Shown: positions 44,479 to 53,536 of the stretch, piece after piece
How positions within the stretch are numbered: position 1 is the stretch's first letter
Layout: every line of letters starts with the position of its first letter
DNA from: Acidobacteriota bacterium
GTDB lineage: Bacteria; Acidobacteriota; Terriglobia; Bryobacterales; Bryobacteraceae
Assembly: GCA_026393985.1 (NCBI GenBank)
Contig: JAPKZB010000078.1
Span: 124,001-188,000 of the forward strand
DNA length: 64,000 bases
Direction: 5' to 3'
Notes under the pieces: model-generated
What the model saw: the letters and a program-made list of their open reading frames with translations, nothing else
What the model was told of the DNA's origin: nothing
Database searches by the model: none
Position numbers and translations under genes: made by a program

Positions 44479-45315
44479 ATGGAAGTCACGGACATTGTTT
44501 GCGCCCACAGCCCGGATTCTGACGATGCCTACATGTTTTACGGCTTGGCGACCAAAAAAATTCGCTCCAAGCTATTGAATCTGAAGCATGTTCTGAGCGA
44601 CATTCAAACCTTGAACCAGAAAGCGATGGCTGGCGAGTATGAGTTGACCGCCATCTCCTATCACGCCTACCCCTACGTGGCCGATAAGTATTTCGTCATG
44701 GCATCCGGCTCGAGCATCGGCGATGGCTACGGGCCCATCCTCGTCTCCAATCACCCGATGACCCCGGAAGAACTAAAGGGCAAGCGGATCGCCATCCCTG
44801 GACGCATGACCACGGCGTTTCTCACCCTGAGCATCTTTCAGCCCGATTTCATCCCCGTCGAAGTGCCTTTTGACAAGATCCTCGACGTGGTGAAGGATGG
44901 CGCGGCCGACGCCGGCCTGGTGATCCACGAAGCACAGCTGACCTACGCCCGGGGCGGCTTCCATCAGATCGTCGACCTCGGCAAATGGTGGAAAAAGACC
45001 TACGATATGCCGCTGCCTCTCGGCTGCAACGTGTTGCGTCGCGATCTCGCCCCGGAACTGCTGACCGAAAGCTGCCGGCTGATGCGGGAAAGCATTCAGT
45101 ACGCCCTCGATAACCACGAAGAGGCGCTCGCCTACGCCATGCAGTTCGCCCGCGACATGGAAAACGAACTGGCCGCGAAGTTTGTCGGCATGTATGTGAA
45201 CCACTACACCGTCGACGCCGGCGAGGTGATCCCCAAAGCCGCCCAACTGCTGCTCGACATGGGTCACGACATCGGATTGATCCCCAAGCGCGTGCAGCTC
45301 GAGTTTATCCGCTAA
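44479..45315 (+). CDS. mqnD: 1,4-dihydroxy-6-naphthoate synthase MqnD (futalosine pathway)
   Basis: A 278-residue MqnD that converts cyclic dehypoxanthinylfutalosine to 1,4-dihydroxy-6-naphthoate in the alternative menaquinone pathway. Signs: AHSPDSDDAYMFYGLATKKI at the N-terminus, ELTAISYHAYPYVADKYFVMASGSSIGDGYGPILV, KRIAIPGRMTTAFL and LVIHEAQLTYARGGFHQIVDLGKWW. It adopts a periplasmic-binding-protein fold but is cytosolic here, with no signal peptide. It shows that this organism makes menaquinone by the futalosine route. Other mqn genes are not in the window. Confidence 0.94.
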   Translation: MEVTDIVCAHSPDSDDAYMFYGLATKKIRSKLLNLKHVLSDIQTLNQKAMAGEYELTAISYHAYPYVADKYFVMASGSSIGDGYGPILVSNHPMTPEELKGKRIAIPGRMTTAFLTLSIFQPDFIPVEVPFDKILDVVKDGAADAGLVIHEAQLTYARGGFHQIVDLGKWWKKTYDMPLPLGCNVLRRDLAPELLTESCRLMRESIQYALDNHEEALAYAMQFARDMENELAAKFVGMYVNHYTVDAGEVIPKAAQLLLDMGHDIGLIPKRVQLEFIR

Positions 45316-45346
45316 ACTTTTCGGCCGCGCGGAGCGTCCTAAAGCT

Positions 45347-46621
45347 ATGCGTTTTGCGATCCTCGTTCTGCTGTGTCCGGCCCTGCTGCTGGCGCAAACC
45401 TCGACGCCCAAGGAACGGCAGAAGTATGTGAAGTCCCTGGCGCGCGAGGGGCAGGCCGGTATCGCCAAGCTGCTGCCCTACGCGCAGGACCCGGAGGTCG
45501 AAGTCCGGAGAGAGGTCGTCCGCACGACGGTCGCAATTGGCGGGCCGGCCTCGCTCGCCCCGCTCACCCATGCCCTCACCGACAGCGACGAGGAGATTGT
45601 CACCCGCGCCGCCGATGGCCTCGTGAACTTCTACCTGCCCGGCTACTGGGAGCAGGGCCTCGGCGGTTCGCTGAAGCGCGCCGGCAACAAGCTCGTCAGC
45701 CGCTGGACGGACAAAAACGATCAGGTGGTTCCCGCCCACGTCGAAGCCCGCCCGGAGGTGGTGGCGGCGCTCGGGAAAGTGGTCAGCGGCACCGGCCCCC
45801 TCCCGGCCCGCGCCAATGCGGCCCGCGCCATCGGCGTCCTGCGCGGTCGGGCCGCCACCGACGACCTGATTGCCGGCCTGGCGTCCAAAGACAGCAGCGT
45901 GCTCTACGAGTCGCTGGTGGCCCTTGAAAAGATCCGCGACCCGCGCGTGTCCCCCCGCATTCATTACCTCCTGCGCGACCTCGATGAGAAGGTCCAACTG
46001 GCGGCGCTCGAAACCGTGGGGATCCTCAAGAACCCGGAGTCGGTAGCGCCGCTGCGCGATGCCTACGAGCGGGCCAGAAACGACAAGGTCCGCCGGGCCG
46101 CCCTCGGCGCGCTGTCGCAGATCCCCGCCGAAGCCTCCCGGCCGCTGTTTACCGCCCAGTTGGACTCGTCCGACGAATGGCTGCGCGCCGGCGCCGCCGA
46201 AGGCATCGCGCGCCTCGGCCAGACCGCCGACCGCGCCCTGCTGCACTCCAAGTTCGACGCCGAAACCAAAATGCGGGCGCGCTTGGCGCAGGCCTTCGGC
46301 GCCGCGCTGCTCGGCGATCACGCCATGGGCGAGTTCGACCCGCTGCGCTACCTCGTCAACAGCTTAAACCAGAAGGCCTGGAAGGGTATCGCCGAAGCCT
46401 ATCTGATTGAGTTGGTGCGAAACGAACCCATTCGGGCCGCCCTCGCGCCGGCGATTCCGGCGTCGACCAAAGCAGAGAAACTCAGCCTGGCCCTGGTCCT
46501 CGGCCGCAGCGGCGCCCCTGCCGCCGCGCCGTTACTCGAATCGCTGTCGAAGGATCCGGACACGGAAGTGGCGGGCGAAGCCCTGCGGGCGCTGCGTACC
46601 CTGCGGGTCATGAATCCGTAA
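45347..46621 (+). CDS. Exported HEAT-repeat protein
   Basis: A 424-residue protein with a signal peptide (RFAILVLLCPALLLAQ) and a chain of HEAT-like repeats: PYAQDPEVEVRREVVRTTVAIGG, HALTDSDEEIVTRAADGL, LASKDSSVLYESLVALEKIRDPR, RDLDEKVQLAALETVGIL, LDSSDEWLRAGAAEGIARLG and LSKDPDTEVAGEALRALRTL. It is probably a periplasmic scaffold or binding protein. It starts 31 bases after mqnD on the same strand and may share its transcript. No enzymatic motif is seen. Confidence 0.85.
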   Translation: MRFAILVLLCPALLLAQTSTPKERQKYVKSLAREGQAGIAKLLPYAQDPEVEVRREVVRTTVAIGGPASLAPLTHALTDSDEEIVTRAADGLVNFYLPGYWEQGLGGSLKRAGNKLVSRWTDKNDQVVPAHVEARPEVVAALGKVVSGTGPLPARANAARAIGVLRGRAATDDLIAGLASKDSSVLYESLVALEKIRDPRVSPRIHYLLRDLDEKVQLAALETVGILKNPESVAPLRDAYERARNDKVRRAALGALSQIPAEASRPLFTAQLDSSDEWLRAGAAEGIARLGQTADRALLHSKFDAETKMRARLAQAFGAALLGDHAMGEFDPLRYLVNSLNQKAWKGIAEAYLIELVRNEPIRAALAPAIPASTKAEKLSLALVLGRSGAPAAAPLLESLSKDPDTEVAGEALRALRTLRVMNP

Positions 46622-46632
46622 CGAGAAACACG

Positions 46633-46654
46633 AAAAGCCCCGCCTGAGCGGGGC
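46633..46654 (-). terminator. Intrinsic terminator for the small minus-strand gene
   Basis: GCCCCGC (46637-46643) pairs perfectly with 46648-46654 around a CTGA loop. On the minus strand the hairpin is followed by TTTT, giving a proper rho-independent terminator; the + strand HEAT gene could also be ended by it, less well. Confidence 0.75.
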
Positions 46655-46681
46655 CTCTCGGAAGTCGCAAGTTGCGAAAAA

Positions 46682-46891
46682 CTACTTCGCCTTTTTCTGT
46701 TTCTGCTGACCGACGCGGACTTTGGTGATCGACGCTTTCTGGTCGTTCCAGGCCTTCCAGTCAAAGCGCGCCGAGGCGTCTTTGAGGAAGGTGTCGTGGT
46801 CGGTGCCCTTCGGGACAACGGCCATGAGGGTCGCCGTGTTGAGACCATCGGGGCTCGTGATACGGAAGCGCTTTACGTTCGGAATTGCCAT
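46682..46891 (-). CDS. Small conserved-looking protein of unknown function
   Basis: A 69-residue basic protein: MAIPNVKRFRITSPDGLNTA, then LMAVVPKGTDHDTFLKDASARFDWKAWNDQKAS and a Lys/Gln tail (GQQKQKKAK). No domain is recognised. AAAGAG precedes ATG 46891, a TATTCT hexamer (complement of 46901-46906) lies just upstream and a good terminator follows, so it is a self-standing, probably well-expressed unit. The basic tail might allow nucleic-acid binding, which is speculation. Confidence 0.7.
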   Translation of the reverse strand: MAIPNVKRFRITSPDGLNTATLMAVVPKGTDHDTFLKDASARFDWKAWNDQKASITKVRVGQQKQKKAK

Positions 46892-46913
46892 AACTCTTTC
46901 AGAATAGCACGGG

Positions 46914-47810
46914 CTAACCGAAAATGGCGTCCAAAGCGGGCCGCAGTTCCGGATAGCGGAAGGGAAAACCCGCCGCCTGCGCCGCCGCCGGCTGCACGCG
47001 CTGCGAGGCGAACAGAATCTGCGCCATTTCGCCATACAGCAGCTTCACCCCGAACTCCGGCGCCGGCAGCAGCGCCGGCCGGTGGAGCGCCCCGGCCAAC
47101 TGCCGCGTGAATTCGGCGTTGGTCACCGGGTTCGGCGCCACCCCGTTCACAACCCCGGAGACCGCTTCGTTTTCAACGCAAAACTGAATCATCCGCGCCA
47201 GGTCGTCAACGTGAATCCAGCTCATCCACTGCTTCCCGCTGCCAAGCACCCCGCCCAGACCCCAGCGAAACAGCGGCGCCATCGCCGCCAGCGCCCCGCC
47301 ATCGGCCCCCAACACGATGCCGATGCGCAGCTTCACCACCCGCAGGCCATACTCCCGCGCCCTATCCGCCTCGGCCTCCCAAGCCGTGCACACCTCGGGC
47401 AAAAAGCCGGACGCGGGCGGGGCGCTCTCCGGCAGGACCTCCTCGCCACGGTGGCCGTAGATGCCCACCGCCGAGGCGCAAACCAGCGTCTTCGGCCGGT
47501 GCCGCAGCTTCCCAATCGCCGAAACCAGATGGCGCGTGCCCAGCACGCGGGAGTCCCGGATGGCGGCCTTCACAGCCGGCGTCCACCGCTGCGAAACCGG
47601 CTCCCCGGCCAGATGGATCACCGCCTCGGACCGCTGCAGCAGCTCCCGGCTTGGCTCGCCAGCCGCCGGGTCCCAATGGCCGTAGTGGACGAGCGGGTCA
47701 AGCCGCGGATTCTTCCGGCCGAGGACGACCAGCGAGTGCTGATCAGGAGGATAGAGAGCGAGAAGGCGCCGGCCAATAAAGCCGGTCGCCCCGGATATGG
47801 TCAGGAACAT
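46914..47810 (-). CDS. TIGR01777 family NAD(P)-binding epimerase-like protein
   Basis: A 298-residue extended-SDR protein of the TIGR01777 (YfcH/SDR39U1) family: ISGATGFIGRRLL at the N-terminus, VIHLAGEPVSQRWTPAVKAAIRDSRVLGTRHLV, LVCASAVGIYGHRGEEVLPESAP, RIGIVLGADGGALAAM, WMSWIHVDDLARMI, GVVNGVAPNPVTNAEFTRQLA and a DUF1731-like C-terminus. The reaction is unknown. ATG 47810 overlaps the photolyase stop by 10 bp, so the two are in one operon. Confidence 0.9.
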   Translation of the reverse strand: MFLTISGATGFIGRRLLALYPPDQHSLVVLGRKNPRLDPLVHYGHWDPAAGEPSRELLQRSEAVIHLAGEPVSQRWTPAVKAAIRDSRVLGTRHLVSAIGKLRHRPKTLVCASAVGIYGHRGEEVLPESAPPASGFLPEVCTAWEAEADRAREYGLRVVKLRIGIVLGADGGALAAMAPLFRWGLGGVLGSGKQWMSWIHVDDLARMIQFCVENEAVSGVVNGVAPNPVTNAEFTRQLAGALHRPALLPAPEFGVKLLYGEMAQILFASQRVQPAAAQAAGFPFRYPELRPALDAIFG

Positions 47811-49228
47811 AAGAGCGAGGGTCCCGGGGCGGCATCCTGGCCCGTCCGCAGCATCTGCGCGATGTCCCGCAGATAGCAGTCGACGTCCGTTTTGCGCTTC
47901 ATGCCGTCGAGGGACATAAATCGAATCATGCCAAAAACGCTCCGCTCCTGCCACGGGCGGTCGTGGAGGCCGAAGCACCAGAGAATACCGGTGTACGTAT
48001 TCGGGTCGCGGCCGTCGAGGGCGTACAGGTCGTGGCACTTGATCATCGTTCGCAGCGCGTCGGCGTGGGTGGCGGACCACTCGATGATCTTTTTACCCCA
48101 GTACATGCGATAGTAACCGTGGATCTTGCCGCGCAGGCGCATCTCCTGCTGGCAGGCGTTCCACAGCGCGTCGTGGGTCTCCGCCGCCAGGAACTGCGCT
48201 TCGGTGTAGACGTAGTCGCGGCGGTCGCCGGCGTGTTTGGCCAGCGTCTTGAGCGCCCAATCGGGCAGGCATTCGAGTTGATCGTAGTTCGGGGTGAAGC
48301 GGGCGAAGTTGAAGGCCAACTCGCGGCGCACGATCAGCTCTTCGAGAAACTCAGCGGCGATCAGCTTCTGTTCGGCCGCGTAGCCTTCGACGGCCAGGGC
48401 GATCTCGAGCGTACTGATCATGCCGAAGTGCACATAGGGCGACAGTTCGCTCGTGGCGTGGTTCGAAGGCGAGTTCTTGTCGCGCGCGTAGCGGCTCAGC
48501 CGGTCGATCAGAAAGCGCTGCAGCGACCGCTCGGCCGCCGCGCGGCCGCCGGGGAAGGCGATCGAAGGCGGGATAGAGTGGTCAATCGCGCAGCCGGCTA
48601 CCAGCGCGGCGACGTTTTCCGGGGTGACCGTGACGTGCCAGCGGGGGCGGGGGGCCGTCCACCGGTGCGCGGGCCGGAGCGGCGGCACCGGGACGAGGTG
48701 ATCGGCCAGCATCCGCTTCACCTTCGGGCGCATGGAGTAGGCGGCCCACTCCCGCTTCTCAAACCGGTTCATCGGGATGATGCAGCTCGAATCGACCGCC
48801 TGATACGCCAGCCCCAGCTTGGCGGGGACCGAAGAGTTATGCCAGGAGGCGATGAAGGTCGGGTAGTCGTCGGTCACCACCAGCGCCGCCCGCGCCGCCA
48901 GTTGGTAGAGTACGTCGTTCGGATCCTCCGGCCGCTGCCGGAGATAGAAGCAGTAGCCAATGCCCAGCGCCGCGAGCGCCTCCTGCGTCTCCGGCACGTT
49001 GGCCAGCACGAAGGTGTGAATGCGGTCGTTGGCGTGGGGATAGCTGCAGGTGAGGCCTTCGTAGAACAGCACGGGCAGGCCCAGTTCGTTCGCCTTTTCG
49101 ACGGCGTAGAGCAGCGCGTGGTTAGCCGCCACCCGCCGGTTCATCTGGCACCAATACAGCACGTATTCGGCGCCGGAGGTGCGCAGCGGAGCGTCGTTGA
49201 GCGGGCGAACCCGGTGTTCCAAAATCAC
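47801..49228 (-). CDS. phr: Class II CPD photolyase
   Basis: A 475-residue flavoprotein that uses blue light to split cyclobutane pyrimidine dimers. Class II signs are AEYVLYWCQMNRRVAANHALLYAVEKANELG at the N-terminus (MTHF-type antenna domain), FLEELIVRRELAFNFARFTPNYDQLECLPDWALKTL in the helical domain, and GKIHGYYRMYWGKKIIEWSATHADAL close to the FAD and Trp relay. The start is GTG 49228. It is complete, so the separate photolyase-like cassette at 60792-62070 is not a replacement. Divergent from the radical SAM gene with 49 bp between starts. Confidence 0.93.
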   Translation of the reverse strand: MILEHRVRPLNDAPLRTSGAEYVLYWCQMNRRVAANHALLYAVEKANELGLPVLFYEGLTCSYPHANDRIHTFVLANVPETQEALAALGIGYCFYLRQRPEDPNDVLYQLAARAALVVTDDYPTFIASWHNSSVPAKLGLAYQAVDSSCIIPMNRFEKREWAAYSMRPKVKRMLADHLVPVPPLRPAHRWTAPRPRWHVTVTPENVAALVAGCAIDHSIPPSIAFPGGRAAAERSLQRFLIDRLSRYARDKNSPSNHATSELSPYVHFGMISTLEIALAVEGYAAEQKLIAAEFLEELIVRRELAFNFARFTPNYDQLECLPDWALKTLAKHAGDRRDYVYTEAQFLAAETHDALWNACQQEMRLRGKIHGYYRMYWGKKIIEWSATHADALRTMIKCHDLYALDGRDPNTYTGILWCFGLHDRPWQERSVFGMIRFMSLDGMKRKTDVDCYLRDIAQMLRTGQDAAPGPSLLCS

Positions 49229-49277
49229 ACTCCATGGGATGCCGGCGGCGTGCCTTCCGCTGCAATAATGGAAGCAG

Positions 49278-50354
49278 ATGCGAATCTGGAATCGCGCGAA
49301 ACTGCTGGGGGCCTATCTGCGCGGCCAGGAGCGCGTCCATGCGCTGCCGGTGGAGTATATCGTCGAGACCACGGCCAAGTGCAACCTCTACTGCCCCATG
49401 TGCCCGCGCGAGACGCACAAGCAGCCTAAAGAGGACATGACCGGCGAGATCTTCGAGCGCCTCGTGCAGCAGGCCGGCCAGACCGGCGAGCACATGATGC
49501 TGATCGGGCTCGGCGAACCCTTCCTCGACCCCAAGATCTACGACCGCATCGAATACTGCGACCGCCACCGCGTCTACACCCTGCTCTCCACCAACGGCAC
49601 GCTGCTCGACGCCGCAGCCACCGAGCGCATCCTCGCAAGCACCCTCGAACACATCACGCTCAGCTTCGACGGCTCCACCAAAGAGAGCTTCGAGTTCTAC
49701 CGCAAGGGCGCCCGCTTCGAGCGCGTCCGCGACAATTTTCTCCACTTCTGCCGCCGGAAGCACGAAACCGGCGCCCGGATCCAGGTGGTCGTCCAGATGG
49801 TCCGCATGGAGAAGAACTGGAACGAGGTCGACGACTTCCTCCGCTTCTGGTCCGCCGTGCCGGGCGTCGACCAGGTGCGCGTCAAGGCCGACGAAACCAA
49901 TCTGATGCGGCCCGAGGCCGGCCACGCCGCCGCCGACTGGAGCCACGCGTGCCACTATCTCTGGCGCGGGGCGATGTATGTGAAGCACAACGGCGATGTC
50001 TACCCCTGCTGCCAGAGCTACATGCTCGATGGCAAGCCGGTCGGCAACATCGGCCGGGAGGAGCTGCCGGCCATCTTCAACGCGCCCGAGATGCAGCGCA
50101 TGCGGCGGCTCCACCGCGAGCGCCGCGCCGGCGAGATCGACATCTGCTCCCGCTGCTGCACGACGATTCCCCATCCGCTGCTGGTCGCCGGCAGCCTGCT
50201 CTTTCACGGGCGCACGGTGCGGAAGCTGCTGCCGGTGGTCGAACGGTTGGTTTATCTCACCAAACTGCCCGGCCGCTGGCTCAAACCGCAGGCCCCGCAG
50301 CCGCCTCCCAAACAGGATCTCGTGCAGATCAGCGGGGGCCGAGAATCGCGCTGA
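49278..50354 (+). CDS. Radical SAM/SPASM-domain protein
   Basis: A 358-residue radical SAM enzyme. The 4Fe-4S motif CxxxCxxC is C35, C39, C42 in AKCNLYCPMCPRE. GLGEPFLDP and LLSTNGTLLDA are SAM-binding strand motifs. The C-terminal part has a SPASM-like cluster (DVYPCCQSYMLDGKPVGNI, then DICSRCCTTIP). SPASM enzymes often modify peptides or take part in cofactor synthesis; no precursor peptide gene is visible nearby. The last 26 bases overlap the convergent nuoM-like gene. Confidence 0.9.
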   Translation: MRIWNRAKLLGAYLRGQERVHALPVEYIVETTAKCNLYCPMCPRETHKQPKEDMTGEIFERLVQQAGQTGEHMMLIGLGEPFLDPKIYDRIEYCDRHRVYTLLSTNGTLLDAAATERILASTLEHITLSFDGSTKESFEFYRKGARFERVRDNFLHFCRRKHETGARIQVVVQMVRMEKNWNEVDDFLRFWSAVPGVDQVRVKADETNLMRPEAGHAAADWSHACHYLWRGAMYVKHNGDVYPCCQSYMLDGKPVGNIGREELPAIFNAPEMQRMRRLHRERRAGEIDICSRCCTTIPHPLLVAGSLLFHGRTVRKLLPVVERLVYLTKLPGRWLKPQAPQPPPKQDLVQISGGRESR

Positions 50355-51765
50355 CCGGCTGCGCGAACCAGCCGAGCAGCGGGCCCGGCTGCAGCCCGAG
50401 CCAGAAGATGCCGGCGACGAACGGCGCCATGATCGCGAGTTCGCGCGGGCGCAGGTCCGCCATCCCCGCTGGCTTCGTTTCGCAAAACACGGTGCGCTGG
50501 TAGAGCCAGAGCAGGTAGGCCGCCCCGAGCAGAATGCCGCCGGCCACCCCGGCGGCCCACCAGGCCGACACCGGGTAAACCCCTTGCAGAATCAGCACTT
50601 CGCCCACAAAGCCGTTCAGCGGGGGCATCCCCATCGCGCTCAGAATCGCCACCAGAAAGACGCCGCCAAAGACCGGCATCGTCCGCCCCAGCCCCCCGTA
50701 GGCGGCGATCTCCCGCGACCCGTGGCGGTCGTAAACAGCACCCACCAGCAGAAACAGCAGCGCGCTCGAAAGGCCGTGGTTGATCTGCTGGAGCAGCGAG
50801 CCGGTGAGACCATGGGGCGTGAAGGCGAACAGGCCGAGGGTGCAGAAGCCCATGTGGCTGATGGAGGAGTAGGCGATCAGCCGCTTCCAGTCGGTCTGCA
50901 TGAGGCAGACGAGCGCCCCGTACAGGATGGCGATGAGCGAGGCGGCGGCCAGCAGGCCCGCCGACTCCCGCGCCGCGTCCGGAAACAGCGGCACGGCGAA
51001 GCGAAACAGGCCGTAGGTGCCGAGCTTCAGCAGCAGGGCGGCCAGCAGCACGGAACCGGCCGTGGGGGCCTCGGTATGGGCGTCCGGCAGCCAGGTGTGG
51101 ACGGGGAACAGGGGGATTTTCACGGCAAAACCGGCGAGGAAAGCCCAGAAGAGCCACCGCTGGGCTTCCAGTGGCAGCGGGGCACCGGTGAGCGCGGCGA
51201 GCGCGAAGGTCCGCTGGCCGGTGAGCAGGAAGTGCTGGTGGTGCAGCGCCACGAGACCGACCAGCAGCACCACCGACCCGAGCACCGTGTAAATCAGAAA
51301 CTTCATGGCGGCCGCCGGCGCGCGTTCGCCGCCGTAACCGGCCACCAGGAAGTACATGGGGATCAACACGATCTCGAAGCAGAAGAAGAACAGCAGAAGG
51401 TCGAGAGCGAGAAAGCTACCCAGCACGGCGGCTTCGAGCAGCAGGAACCAGGCGTAGAAGGCGCGGTCGCGGGCCGGGAGCAGGAGCGTCAGAAAACAAA
51501 CGCCGGTGGTCAGCAGGACGAAGGCGAGGCTGATGCCATCGATGCCGAGCAGGTAGGAGGCGCCCCAGGAGGGGATCCAGGCGGCCTGTTCGAGGAGTTG
51601 GATCCCCCGCGCCGGGTCGAAGCGGGGGATCAGGGACAGGGCCAGAGCCAACTCCGCCGCGGCGACGGCGAGAGCCATCAGCCGGGCGAAGGCGGCGGGC
51701 AGAGACAGAACAAGGAGAAGACCGACGATCGGCCCGGCCAGCAGGGCCGACAAAGGATGGTCCAT
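50329..51765 (-). CDS. nuoM: Orphan NADH-quinone oxidoreductase subunit M-like protein
   Basis: A 478-residue membrane protein with about 14 spans, homologous to the antiporter-like subunit NuoM. Proton-path residues are kept: Glu in FCFEIVLIPMYFLVAGYGG, Lys in AVKIPLFPVHTWLPDAHTEAPTAGSV and Lys in LLKLGTYGLFRF. No other nuo gene is near; upstream lies a secreted TIGR03437 protein. It may serve a second complex I copy or another ion-pumping complex. ATG 51765 opens the first span. The symbol reflects homology only. Confidence 0.88.
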   Translation of the reverse strand: MDHPLSALLAGPIVGLLLVLSLPAAFARLMALAVAAAELALALSLIPRFDPARGIQLLEQAAWIPSWGASYLLGIDGISLAFVLLTTGVCFLTLLLPARDRAFYAWFLLLEAAVLGSFLALDLLLFFFCFEIVLIPMYFLVAGYGGERAPAAAMKFLIYTVLGSVVLLVGLVALHHQHFLLTGQRTFALAALTGAPLPLEAQRWLFWAFLAGFAVKIPLFPVHTWLPDAHTEAPTAGSVLLAALLLKLGTYGLFRFAVPLFPDAARESAGLLAAASLIAILYGALVCLMQTDWKRLIAYSSISHMGFCTLGLFAFTPHGLTGSLLQQINHGLSSALLFLLVGAVYDRHGSREIAAYGGLGRTMPVFGGVFLVAILSAMGMPPLNGFVGEVLILQGVYPVSAWWAAGVAGGILLGAAYLLWLYQRTVFCETKPAGMADLRPRELAIMAPFVAGIFWLGLQPGPLLGWFAQPVSAILGPR

Positions 51766-51808
51766 GGGGTAACTATCCAGTGTAGCCTGTAGCTGGCCGG
51801 GACTCTGC

Positions 51809-53527
51809 TTACTGGACGTTGACGCCTTTGAACGAGGTCGCCGAGTGCGTGGCCACCCCAACGTCGAGGTTGCTGGCGGTGAACCGGACCGGATCGCTTG
51901 TCAGGCCGATACCGACCTGGCCGGTGGGCGTGAGATCGCCGCCCTGGCCGGGCGCGGCCACGTTACGGGGCAGCGCGAGCAGAACGGAGGCCGGAACGGT
52001 AAAGCGGTTGGCGCTGCCGCGTTCGAGGCAGAAGAACCCGCCGCCGGCCCGCGCCGCCGCGTCGAAGGAGAAGCCCTGGATGGAGACCGTCGAGTTGGCT
52101 CCGGCGCCGCTCCAGGTGAACTCCTGGCCGGCGGCCCGGTTGATGGTGTTCACCGAGCTCTCGTTGGTCCAGGTGAAGTTGCCGGGGATGGTCAACTGCG
52201 TGCGGAATCCGCCGACGACGGCGCCGGCGCCGTTGTCGATTGTGAAGGCGCCGGCATCAAGAAACGGCCCCGCGCCGCCGCCGGGCAGGCCGGGAATCGA
52301 CGGCAGGCCGGGGATGCTCGGGGTGCCGCTTGAGAAGGTGGCCGAGTAGGAGCCCGATGCGGCATCGCGCAGCATCTCGCGGGTGCCCGAGGGACCGGTG
52401 ACCGTCAGCTTGGGCCCCGCGTCGAGCATGGCGCCTACGATAGGATCCGGCGGCAGGCCGCTGGCCTGCTCACTGGACGAGAAGGTCAGGCAGCTACCGA
52501 GCGGCAGGGCGTTGCCGGCGGCGAACTGCGAGGCGGTGAGCTGGGCGGCGGTGAACCGCACAAACGAGGCCGAACCGTTATCGATTTTCAGCTCCTGCGT
52601 GCCGAGGGGACCCAGCGAGACCTTGATGGCGTTCCGATTTAAATTGACACTGCCGATGCTCAGCGTGCCGCCGCTGCTGACCTTCTGCAGGTCGGCATCG
52701 GAGAAGGGCGTGCCGGCGGTGCAGCGACCGCCGTTGGGGGTGATGGCGAGATAGGTGGAGTTGCTGACGATGTTGCCGATGCGGACGGTGAGCGGCACAT
52801 AGCAGCCCTGGATGCCGGTTGGCACGTCGAAGACGATCTGGTCAACGGCGGCGCAGCAGCCGGAGCGGCCGCGGTAGCGAATCGTTGCTGGGCGGTTGCC
52901 AACCAGCACTTCGAGGTTCGTGCCGAGGTCGCCGGGCGCGGCGCCGGCGGCGTCGTCGCCGCTGATGGGGCCGAGGCCGGTACCCCAGAGCGTGATGGTC
53001 TGGCCGGGGCGGGCGGAATTGAGGATAGAGTTGATGGGCTGGTCGGTCTGCGAGTTGAAGTTCTGGGCGATGGCCGGACCGGTGCCGCCCTGGTTCGCCG
53101 TGAAGATGCCGAAGCTCGACCGGACGATGTTGACGGCGAAGTTGGCGCTGTTCTGGCCGCCGAAGGTGACGGTGAGCTGGGCGGCGCCCACCGGGGTATT
53201 GGAGGGAATAATGGCGCCGACCTGGGAGGCGACCGAGTAGGTGAGGATCAGGTCATAGTTGGCGCCGCCGGCGGTGAGCCGCGCGGCGGTGCCGCCGAGG
53301 TTCCGCGGCAGGGGGAACGATTGAGCCAGCGCAATCGAGGCCGGGCCCAGGTTGCGTCCGAAGATGGCGATCATCGAACCCTGCGCGAGCGAGCCATTCG
53401 GCAGGCCCGACAGGGCGTAGCTGGCGGTATTGAGCGCGCCGGTAACCACCGGTTGCGCCGCGGCGGTGGCGGCCAGCAGGCCGGCCAGGCCGAAGAGAGG
53501 GAGAAAACGATTCATCATACAAGGCAT
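51809..53527 (-). CDS. Exported TIGR03437 (Solibacter-type) domain protein
   Basis: A 572-residue secreted protein. After a signal peptide (cleavage near ATAAAQ) it opens with the Solibacter-type domain: GALNTASYALSGLPNGSLAQGSMIAIFGRNLGP, a QVGAIIPSNTPVGAAQLTVTFGGQNS strand block, GIFTANQGGTGPAIAQNFNS, PGQTITLWGTGLGPISGDD, VDQIVFDVPTGIQGCYVPLTVRIGN. These are Ig/IPT-like beta domains. A Gly/Pro-rich linker (about residue 415) leads to a second beta region. It is probably a surface or matrix protein and is the best lineage marker in the window. The start may be Met1, 4 or 5. Confidence 0.85.
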   Translation of the reverse strand: MPCMMNRFLPLFGLAGLLAATAAAQPVVTGALNTASYALSGLPNGSLAQGSMIAIFGRNLGPASIALAQSFPLPRNLGGTAARLTAGGANYDLILTYSVASQVGAIIPSNTPVGAAQLTVTFGGQNSANFAVNIVRSSFGIFTANQGGTGPAIAQNFNSQTDQPINSILNSARPGQTITLWGTGLGPISGDDAAGAAPGDLGTNLEVLVGNRPATIRYRGRSGCCAAVDQIVFDVPTGIQGCYVPLTVRIGNIVSNSTYLAITPNGGRCTAGTPFSDADLQKVSSGGTLSIGSVNLNRNAIKVSLGPLGTQELKIDNGSASFVRFTAAQLTASQFAAGNALPLGSCLTFSSSEQASGLPPDPIVGAMLDAGPKLTVTGPSGTREMLRDAASGSYSATFSSGTPSIPGLPSIPGLPGGGAGPFLDAGAFTIDNGAGAVVGGFRTQLTIPGNFTWTNESSVNTINRAAGQEFTWSGAGANSTVSIQGFSFDAAARAGGGFFCLERGSANRFTVPASVLLALPRNVAAPGQGGDLTPTGQVGIGLTSDPVRFTASNLDVGVATHSATSFKGVNVQ

Positions 53528-53536
53528 ACGCGTAAT

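Noticed and set aside
47811-48080. N-terminal extension of the TIGR01777 protein
   Set aside because: It lies antisense-free but out of frame within the photolyase gene and shows no conserved residues; the Rossmann motif begins right after ATG 47810.
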